A program made the position numbers and the translations under genes. DNA of 19,175 bases, taken from contig WFVQ01000179.1 of NCBI GenBank assembly GCA_015491585.1, positions 1 through 19,175 on the forward strand. Reading direction: 5' to 3'. The DNA is from Deltaproteobacteria bacterium. GTDB taxonomy: Bacteria; Desulfobacterota; Dissulfuribacteria; Dissulfuribacterales; S140-46. Shown here in pieces: positions 14,964 through 19,175 of the stretch. Position 1 is the first letter of the stretch. Every line of letters starts with the position of its first letter. The notes beneath the pieces were generated by a model. That model ran no database searches, was not told the DNA's origin, and saw only the letters and a program-made list of their open reading frames with translations.

Positions 14964-15224
14964 ATGGTCGGCTGCGGAAGGGCATCTCCGACTCAGGGCC
15001 TCCTGGCGGCAACCGGAGCCAGTGTTACCAGTTATGCTCTGAAATTCCTTGAAATAATGGAAGAGTCGGGCCGGGCATGCCATATCGTCATCTTTGGAGG
15101 CAGGCCGCTAGGCGGTCGTAGGCATGTCCGCCATCCATCATTTTCTATGATACTGGATGGACAGGCTGGAGGAGACCCTTTCGCAAAGAGCCGGGCTGCT
15201 AATCACCTTCCTCCAAGCGGGTGA
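14964..15224 (+). pseudogene. Truncated ubiX (flavin prenyltransferase) remnant
   Basis: The 86-codon frame after ubiD contains, at residues 12-47 (14997-15104), a stretch that reads like the first strand, FMN-binding loop, helix and second strand of UbiX: LLAATGASVTSYALKFLEIM followed by EESGRACHIVIFGG. UbiX proteins normally begin a few residues before a GASG loop of this kind and run to about 190 residues. Here the last glycine of the loop has become valine, the N terminus is abnormal, and after residue 47 the frame drifts into unrelated sequence before stopping. The likely reading is a decayed copy of the gene that would supply prenyl-FMN to the adjacent UbiD enzyme. It may still be transcribed with ubiD. 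An unrelated small orphan protein is the alternative. The match is from memory, not from an alignment. Confidence 0.55.
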
Positions 15225-15333
15225 AAAGGGTCATGGCAGCGATTGTTGAGCCTGAAATCTGGTCATTGGATGATGGTGAGGTAAAATTAAGAGTTGAGGG
15301 CCGTTAATTTCTCGATAAGCCATATGGAATGAA
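15105..15333. other. Gene-poor spacer with inverted repeats between ubiX remnant and hicB
   Basis: No convincing gene lies here. Two structures are visible. CCATCCATCAT (15131-15141) faces ATGATACTGGATGG (15147-15160), an imperfect hairpin with no T-run. GACCCTTT (15174-15181) is repeated inverted as AAAGGGTC (15225-15232), 43 bases apart. These could be scars of a deletion or insertion that truncated ubiX, but no insertion-sequence ends or target duplications were recognised. The last 60 bases are more AT-rich and probably hold the hicB promoter. Confidence 0.4.
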
Positions 15334-15346
15334 TTGATGCAATCAA
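15334..15346. promoter_or_regulatory. Inverted repeat, candidate operator of hicBA
   Basis: TTGAT-gca-ATCAA is a perfect five-base inverted repeat 30 bases upstream of the hicB start. Toxin-antitoxin operons are usually autoregulated through such sites. However, this HicB is short and lacks a visible DNA-binding domain, so the repressor, if any, is uncertain. Confidence 0.3.
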
Positions 15347-15376
15347 CTGCGAATTTTGCTAAAGGTTGAAAGTGAC

Positions 15377-15604
15377 ATGAAGCTGACGGTGATAATCGAA
15401 AAGGACCATAATGGCTATTTTGGCTACTGTCCCGAGCTGCCAGGCTGCCATACCCAGGGAGACACATTGGATGAGTTGATGGAGAACCTTAAAGAGGCGA
15501 TAGAACTCTATCTTGAGACGATGCCCCCTGAGGAAAGAGCGGCGCTCTCGAAGCGGGATATCATGACGGCGGTTATGGAGTTTGGCGTTGGTCAGGCGGC
15601 CTAG
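15377..15604 (+). CDS. hicB: HicB-family antitoxin, short form
   Basis: The 75-residue protein has the partial-RNase H-like HicB fold: the strand KLTVIIEKD, GYFGYCPELPGCHTQGDTLD (residues 13-32) and the helix ELMENLKEAIELYLETM. These are the signatures of HicB antitoxins, which bind and neutralise the HicA ribonuclease. It ends soon after that domain, so the C-terminal helix-turn-helix or ribbon-helix-helix domain of longer HicB proteins is missing; DNA binding may be weak or absent. The ATG at 15377 gives the standard N terminus. AAAGG lies 11 bases upstream, and a TTG eight codons earlier is less likely. It precedes and overlaps hicA by 17 bases, the hicB-first order, so toxin synthesis probably depends on antitoxin translation. 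Confidence 0.88.
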   Translation: MKLTVIIEKDHNGYFGYCPELPGCHTQGDTLDELMENLKEAIELYLETMPPEERAALSKRDIMTAVMEFGVGQAA

Positions 15605-15788
15605 GCTGACGGCATCAGAGGCCGAATCACTGCTATTGAAAAGAGGTTTTCAACTGGTGCGTACCAAAGGAAGCCACCGAATATACAAGAAAGGAAAAGA
15701 ACGTTTTGTGATACCGTTTCATTCCGCCAAGAACCTGCATCCCAAGATAGTCAAGCGACTGTTTGAGATGATAGAGTCTATAGACTGA
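15588..15788 (+). CDS. hicA: HicA-family toxin (mRNA interferase)
   Basis: HicA toxins are small double-stranded-RNA-binding-fold ribonucleases that cleave mRNA and stop growth when the antitoxin is lost. This 66-residue protein shows the whole family pattern: LTASEAESLLLKRGFQLVRT, then KGSHRIYKKG with the catalytic His30, and VIPFHSAKNLHPKIVKRLFE. No ATG is available in frame near the N terminus. A TTG at 15588 is the most likely start because GGAG sits seven bases before it; a TTG at 15582 is the alternative. The weak start codon, nested within the end of hicB, should keep toxin output below antitoxin. The toxin appears intact. The pair could be a chromosomal stress module or a relic of mobile DNA near the damaged ubiX. 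Confidence 0.88.
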   Translation: MVRRPRLTASEAESLLLKRGFQLVRTKGSHRIYKKGKERFVIPFHSAKNLHPKIVKRLFEMIESID

Positions 15789-15833
15789 TAAGCAATGCAT
15801 TACCGAGTTCAAAAATTTCGATATTTCCTCCGG

Positions 15834-15861
15834 TTGACAAGTGTTACCTTTTAGGTAATTT
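15834..15861 (+). promoter_or_regulatory. Candidate promoter of the riboswitch-receptor transcript
   Basis: A perfect TTGACA lies at 15834-15839, followed after 16 bases by TAATTT (15856-15861), a partial match to TATAAT. Transcription would begin near 15869, about 15 bases before the first conserved riboswitch element, which is a sensible leader length. The weak -10 and an overlapping hairpin lower confidence. Confidence 0.5.
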
Positions 15862-15865
15862 TTTT
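15844..15865 (+). terminator. Possible weak terminator of hicBA inside the next promoter
   Basis: TTACC (15844-15848) and GGTAA (15854-15858) pair across a five-base loop, followed by seven T residues. The stem is short and AT-rich, but hairpin plus T-run lies 55 bases after hicA, where a terminator would be expected. It overlaps the spacer and -10 of the candidate downstream promoter. Confidence 0.4.
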
Positions 15866-15883
15866 CACCATTACATCATACCC

Positions 15884-16052
15884 TCGGGTGCCCTGCATCG
15901 ACGATGCGGGGATAATCGGGAAGTCCGGTGGAAGTCCGGCGCTGGCCCGCAACCGTGAGTAGGGACGAAAGCCGCAGGAGTGCCACTGCCGCCTTTAGGG
16001 CGGTGGGAAGGCGCGGCGAGTAGGGTGATCTACGAGCCGGGAGACCGGCCTG
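15884..16052 (+). promoter_or_regulatory. Cobalamin riboswitch aptamer
   Basis: The leader of the TonB-dependent receptor gene carries the conserved blocks of a cobalamin riboswitch in order: GGGTGCCC (15886-15893), GGATAATCGGGAAGTCCGGT (15910-15929), GAAGTCCGGCGCTGGCCCGC then AACCGTGAGTAGGGACGAAA, GCCACTGCC with GGCGGTGGGAAGG (about 15982-16012), and the B12 box GCCGGGAGACCGGCCT (16036-16051). Adenosyl- or another cobalamin bound to this RNA normally shuts off expression of the gene below. Here that is a BtuB-like receptor, which fits well. Two candidate expression-platform hairpins follow at 16108-16132 and 16156-16211. Boundaries are approximate because pairing of the outer stem was judged by eye. 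Confidence 0.9.
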
Positions 16053-16107
16053 GGGGGAGAGCTCAGGGACTTCGCGGATCAAGTTCCAGGCGGATTCGGC
16101 TTGTAAC

Positions 16108-16132
16108 GGCCCGGTTTCTCCGCCGGGCCTTT
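16108..16132 (+). terminator. Terminator-like hairpin of the cobalamin riboswitch
   Basis: GGCCCGG (16108-16114) pairs perfectly with CCGGGCC (16123-16129) across an eight-base loop and is followed by TTTCC. It lies 56 bases after the B12 box, in the place of an expression platform. The T-run is only three bases, so termination may be partial or the hairpin may act otherwise. Confidence 0.5.
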
Positions 16133-16155
16133 CCATGTGCGGGTTCTCCTGCCCT

Positions 16156-16211
16156 GGCCTCCTCTCTCGTCGGGCCAACGCTTCAGTAAAAGAGCAAGAG
16201 AGGAGGAGGCC
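16156..16211 (+). promoter_or_regulatory. Hairpin sequestering the receptor's ribosome binding site
   Basis: GGCCTCCTCTCTC (16156-16168) is complementary to the segment 16198-16211 that contains the Shine-Dalgarno GAGGAGG. The pairing is nine continuous bases, then four more after one bulged G. The loop is about 29 bases, and the stem ends directly at the ATG at 16212. Formed, it would block ribosome entry. It is a plausible translational output of the upstream riboswitch. Confidence 0.6.
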
Positions 16212-18272
16212 ATGTTCAAGATCCAAGTCGTTCCTGTCGGTTGCATCACGTTTTTACTGTTGGCCATAACTGTTTCTGGCCTGCTTTGCCCAGGGGCCCA
16301 TGCCGGAGAGGCGGCGTCCCTCGGCACCATAGTGGTCACTGCCACGCGGAGCGGTGTGCCTGAGCAGGAGGTCCCGTCGGTGGTGGACGTCATAGGGCAG
16401 GAGGAGATTCAGGCCACCGTAGCCGCCGATCTCACAGATGTCCTGAAAAAGAATACCTCCATCGACGTCATCCAGTATCCAGGTGCCCTCTCGGGTATAA
16501 GTATCCGCGGGTTCAGGCCCGAGTTCTCAGGGATAACTAAGCACAGCCTTCTGCTCATAGACGGCCGTCCGGCCGGGGCCACCAACCTCTCCACCATCCT
16601 TGCGGGCAACATAGAGCGGATCGAGGTGCTCAAGGGGCCGGCGTCGTCGTTGTACGGCGCAGAGGCCATGGGTGGCGTGATCAATGTCATAACGAGACGC
16701 TCCACCGGCGGGCTGAACGGTTCGATCTATGGGGAGGCCGGTAGCTTCGACACCTGGAACGGTGGTGTCCGTGCCGGTGGCAAGATCTTTTCCATGCTCG
16801 ACTTTGACCTGACCGCCTCGAGCCGGAACAGAAACAGCGATATGGAGATGGGGAACCATCACGGCACCAGGCCCGGAACCACCTACAGCATCGGCTATGG
16901 CTCCCTGCGTCTCGGCTCTTCCATTGCCCAAGGATGGCGGCTGGATGTGAAGGGAGACTGGTACTATGGCAACGACATCGAGACGCCCGGCGCCCTCTAT
17001 TACTTTGATAGGCAGCGGAGCCGGAAGGATATCGAACGGTACGGCGGCGACGCAAGGCTGGAGGGGGTGTGGGGGCTGCACAAGACCCTGGTGACCCTAT
17101 ACGCCTCCGAGGAGAGCAGCGACTATTACAAGCGCTACGCCTATGACTGGAACACCGGCGACTATGTGAAGACCGATCCCTACCACTCCTATTACTCCCA
17201 GACCACCTGGTGGGGGATTCAGACCCAGGACACATATGCCTTAATGGAGGCCCACAGCATCACCCTGGGCATAGACTATCAGGACATAGAGCAGGAGAGT
17301 AGGAGTTATAACCAGGACGGCTCCCGCAGAGCCCCGTGGCAGCCGGACAACAAGAGGGAGAACTGGGCTGGGTTCGTCGAGACCATGTGGCGCTTTCTCG
17401 ATGAGAGGTTGATAATCACCGCCGGAGGCCGCTATGACTATTTCGACGTCGAGACCAAGAAGACACCATTCAAGACCGACTTCCATCCAGGCAGCGAGAC
17501 CTTCGACACCTTTAGCCCCAGGGCCGGGATCCGCTACAACCTTGTTTCCGGATTGAGCTTTCACTCCACCATAGGAAAGGCCTTCGTCCCGCCCACTGCG
17601 GACCAGATGGCCGGCTATTCGGAGCGGCAGATGGGGGACACCACTATGATAACCAGGGGCAATCCCGACCTCGATCCAGAGACGAGCTGGACCTGGGATC
17701 TCGGCGTCTCCCTGGAACGCCCCGAATCTGGAATGAGCAGCGATATCACCTGGTTCGTCACCGAGGTGGACGACAAGATAACCAGGGTAACCCACGGCAA
17801 CACCACCACCTTCGCCAACTCATCAGAGGCGGAGATCGCGGGGCTGGAGTTCAAGGCCAGGTGGGACTTGGGCAAGCTCCTTGGGCTTGGCAGAAAGGTC
17901 GAGCTGTTTGTGGATGGCACCAGACTCTTCCATGCCCGCGAAAAGGTGGAGGGTGAGGGATGGAACGACATCCACAACGTGGCCCACTGGAAGGTGAACT
18001 ACGGTATCCGGTATGACGATGGACTACTGGACGGCTCCATCACGGCCCGCTACATGGGCAAGCGCAAGGACTATGACTGGTACTCTCCAGGCTATCCTGA
18101 GATAGAGTACCCGGACTTCAATGTGGTGGACCTCCAGGCGGGCATCACCGTGAGAAAACATCACCACCTAGGGCTCAAGGTGTCCAATCTGTTCGACACG
18201 TTCTATTACGAAAAGCCCGAATTTCCCCTGGAAGGCAGGGCCTGGTACCTGCGCTACACCTACGAGTTTTGA
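16212..18272 (+). CDS. TonB-dependent outer-membrane receptor, BtuB-like
   Basis: A 686-residue outer-membrane receptor, probably for cobalamin or another corrinoid because it lies under a cobalamin riboswitch. Residues 1-31 are a signal peptide ending AHA. The TonB box is GTIVVTAT (38-45), and the plug domain holds GISIRGFRPEF and LKGPASSLYGAEAMGGVINV (140-159), the classic receptor plug signature. The remainder alternates aromatic and polar residues as expected for a 22-strand barrel, and the chain ends in YTYEF with a terminal phenylalanine for barrel insertion. The start is fixed by GAGGAGG five bases before the ATG and by the signal peptide. It precedes a DUF2162 gene by three bases and an ExbB-like gene, suggesting one transport operon. 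A siderophore or cobalt-complex ligand is possible. Confidence 0.93.
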   Translation: MFKIQVVPVGCITFLLLAITVSGLLCPGAHAGEAASLGTIVVTATRSGVPEQEVPSVVDVIGQEEIQATVAADLTDVLKKNTSIDVIQYPGALSGISIRGFRPEFSGITKHSLLLIDGRPAGATNLSTILAGNIERIEVLKGPASSLYGAEAMGGVINVITRRSTGGLNGSIYGEAGSFDTWNGGVRAGGKIFSMLDFDLTASSRNRNSDMEMGNHHGTRPGTTYSIGYGSLRLGSSIAQGWRLDVKGDWYYGNDIETPGALYYFDRQRSRKDIERYGGDARLEGVWGLHKTLVTLYASEESSDYYKRYAYDWNTGDYVKTDPYHSYYSQTTWWGIQTQDTYALMEAHSITLGIDYQDIEQESRSYNQDGSRRAPWQPDNKRENWAGFVETMWRFLDERLIITAGGRYDYFDVETKKTPFKTDFHPGSETFDTFSPRAGIRYNLVSGLSFHSTIGKAFVPPTADQMAGYSERQMGDTTMITRGNPDLDPETSWTWDLGVSLERPESGMSSDITWFVTEVDDKITRVTHGNTTTFANSSEAEIAGLEFKARWDLGKLLGLGRKVELFVDGTRLFHAREKVEGEGWNDIHNVAHWKVNYGIRYDDGLLDGSITARYMGKRKDYDWYSPGYPEIEYPDFNVVDLQAGITVRKHHHLGLKVSNLFDTFYYEKPEFPLEGRAWYLRYTYEF

Positions 18273-18275
18273 TCC

Positions 18276-19046
18276 ATGATGATCCCCATCGAAACAAAGG
18301 GGCTGGTGGCAGGGCTCGTCTTCACCCTGGGGATATTCGGGGCCAAAGCCGGGTTGGGCCTCGGGGTGAGATGTGCATCGGGCCGCTCCCTGGGCCGAGC
18401 GGTTCTGGCGGGAGGAGTTTACCTCGCCCTCATGGCAGTCATCTTCGCCGGGGGCCATCTCCTCGCCCGCGCCGGCGATTCGGGCAGGGCCGAGGCGCTT
18501 GTGACCTGGCTGGCTGGAAAGGGCATGACCATCCACCTGTTCATGTGGGCCGGGCTCACGGCATGGGGCGTGCATATGCTCACGAGGCACCGGGGCGGAG
18601 ATGGAAGCCGGGCGTGGCTCATGTTGATGGCGCCGTGCCCGGTATGCCTAACGGTGATTCTTCTCGACCTCTTTCTCTTTGCCTGGCTCTGGCCCGGCGC
18701 CCCCCTCCTGTCCGTCGGGCTTCCTTTCCTCTTCTTCGCCGGCGCGGCCGCAGCCGCGGCGCTGCTCTCTTTTCTTGCCGTAAGGCAGGGAGGCATTGAC
18801 CCAGCCAGGGCGGTGGGATGGATCATGCTCTTCTGCGGCATCTACTTTCTCTTCAGCATCGCCCTTCTTCCCCACTTCAGACAGGCGGAACAGATCTACG
18901 AGATGGCCCAAAAGGCATCCCTCCTCCAGACGGGCAGGGGTGCGGAGATGCACTACTCGCCCCTGCTCGTCCTGGGCCTGTTGTTCACGGCAGGGATGGC
19001 ATTCAGCCGAGGATGCAGGGCTCAAGGAGGAATGAAATGGAGATAA
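18276..19046 (+). CDS. DUF2162 predicted membrane transporter
   Basis: A 256-residue polytopic membrane protein with about six or seven hydrophobic segments (roughly 10-28, 43-62, 85-101, 115-138, 146-168, 180-199, 228-245). I recognise it as the DUF2162 family of predicted transporters, mainly described from methanogens and some anaerobic bacteria. A CPVC motif (Cys121, Cys124) sits at the start of one membrane segment and could bind metal or take part in thiol chemistry; another cysteine is near the C terminus (RGC). The start is three bases after the receptor stop, with an alternative ATG one codon later. It has no clear Shine-Dalgarno, so it is likely coupled to the receptor. It overlaps the ExbB-like gene by 10 bases. 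Its substrate is unknown; context suggests corrinoid or cobalt uptake. Confidence 0.75.
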   Translation: MMIPIETKGLVAGLVFTLGIFGAKAGLGLGVRCASGRSLGRAVLAGGVYLALMAVIFAGGHLLARAGDSGRAEALVTWLAGKGMTIHLFMWAGLTAWGVHMLTRHRGGDGSRAWLMLMAPCPVCLTVILLDLFLFAWLWPGAPLLSVGLPFLFFAGAAAAAALLSFLAVRQGGIDPARAVGWIMLFCGIYFLFSIALLPHFRQAEQIYEMAQKASLLQTGRGAEMHYSPLLVLGLLFTAGMAFSRGCRAQGGMKWR

Positions 19047-19175
19047 TTGCCCTGCTGAAATCGTTCATATTCCTGGTCTCATCCTCGCTGCTCCTGCCCG
19101 TCCTCTTCGCCCTCACCCTCGTCCTCTGTTGGATTGCGTGGTCTGGAGGCGGCCTTTTCAGGGAGTGGATAGATA
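19037..19175 (+). CDS. ExbB/TolQ/MotA-like proton channel, N-terminal 46 residues (cut by window edge)
   Basis: Only the first 46 codons are visible. They start MEIIALLKSFIFLVSSSLLL and continue as one long hydrophobic segment to about residue 36, then SGGGLFREWID. That layout, a single membrane span near the N terminus followed by an amphipathic GGxxxEW-type turn, matches the beginning of ExbB/TolQ-type proton channels found with DUF2162 genes. Such channels energise TonB for outer-membrane receptors, which fits the receptor two genes upstream. GGAGG six bases before the ATG at 19037 supports this start over the in-frame-incompatible ATG at 19032. The overlap with the DUF2162 gene is 10 bases. 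The call rests mostly on context and needs the missing remainder. Confidence 0.55.
   Translation, partial: MEIIALLKSFIFLVSSSLLLPVLFALTLVLCWIAWSGGGLFREWID

Noticed and set aside
13887..15083. Long open minus-strand frame opposite ubiD
   Set aside because: It is the antisense shadow of a well-supported UbiD-family gene, with a His/Val/Gly-rich translation and no family motif.
15131..15160. Imperfect hairpin as a terminator for ubiD
   Set aside because: No T-run follows on either strand, and the stem contains insertions.
15174..15232. GACCCTTT/AAAGGGTC inverted repeat as ends of a small mobile element
   Set aside because: The repeats are only eight bases, enclose 43 bases without a gene, and show no target-site duplication.

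Overview
The window reads as a chromosomal stretch of a Gram-negative bacterium. It has Shine-Dalgarno-led genes, an outer-membrane TonB-dependent receptor and a lipobox lipoprotein. It is moderately GC-rich, with heavy use of AGG arginine and ATA isoleucine codons. The gene set (Aquifex-type aconitase, DUF2760, a DsrE-like protein, a cysteine-cluster YkgJ protein, DUF2162) suggests a Desulfobacterota-like anaerobe, possibly thermophilic. That placement is inference. No rRNA, tRNA, CRISPR array or intact insertion sequence was seen.

Layout. (1) 1-5320, minus strand: a tight operon acn-aroE-aroA-aroK-aroC, with aroC cut by the window edge. Four aromatic-pathway genes, covering shikimate to chorismate, follow an aconitase. 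(2) 5321-7461, plus strand: after a divergent promoter region comes a single-gene HisH-HisF fusion (imidazole glycerol phosphate synthase) whose cyclase half carries the segments typical of fungal/plant HIS7, then a DsrE-like small protein. (3) 7464-9282: an unknown minus-strand gene diverges from hisB, with three TTAAGG repeats between them. hisB is followed by a lipoprotein gene and a clear intrinsic terminator. (4) 9409-13404: an RNB-domain exoribonuclease, a MarC membrane protein and a DUF2760 protein, then a convergent YkgJ-type cysteine-cluster protein. (5) 13503-15788: a UbiD-family decarboxylase, followed by what looks like a truncated ubiX (the enzyme that makes UbiD's cofactor), then a hicB-hicA toxin-antitoxin pair. 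(6) 15834-19175: a promoter, a cobalamin riboswitch with two candidate expression-platform hairpins (one terminator-like, one covering the ribosome binding site), a BtuB-like receptor, a DUF2162 predicted transporter, and the start of an ExbB/TolQ-like gene.

How they work together. The aro block and the two his genes serve amino-acid biosynthesis. The last block looks like a B12-repressed corrinoid or cobalt uptake unit in which the outer-membrane receptor travels with its own proton-channel partner and an uncharacterised membrane protein. The observations most worth following are that operon, the eukaryote-type HisHF fusion, and the intact ubiD beside a ubiX remnant.
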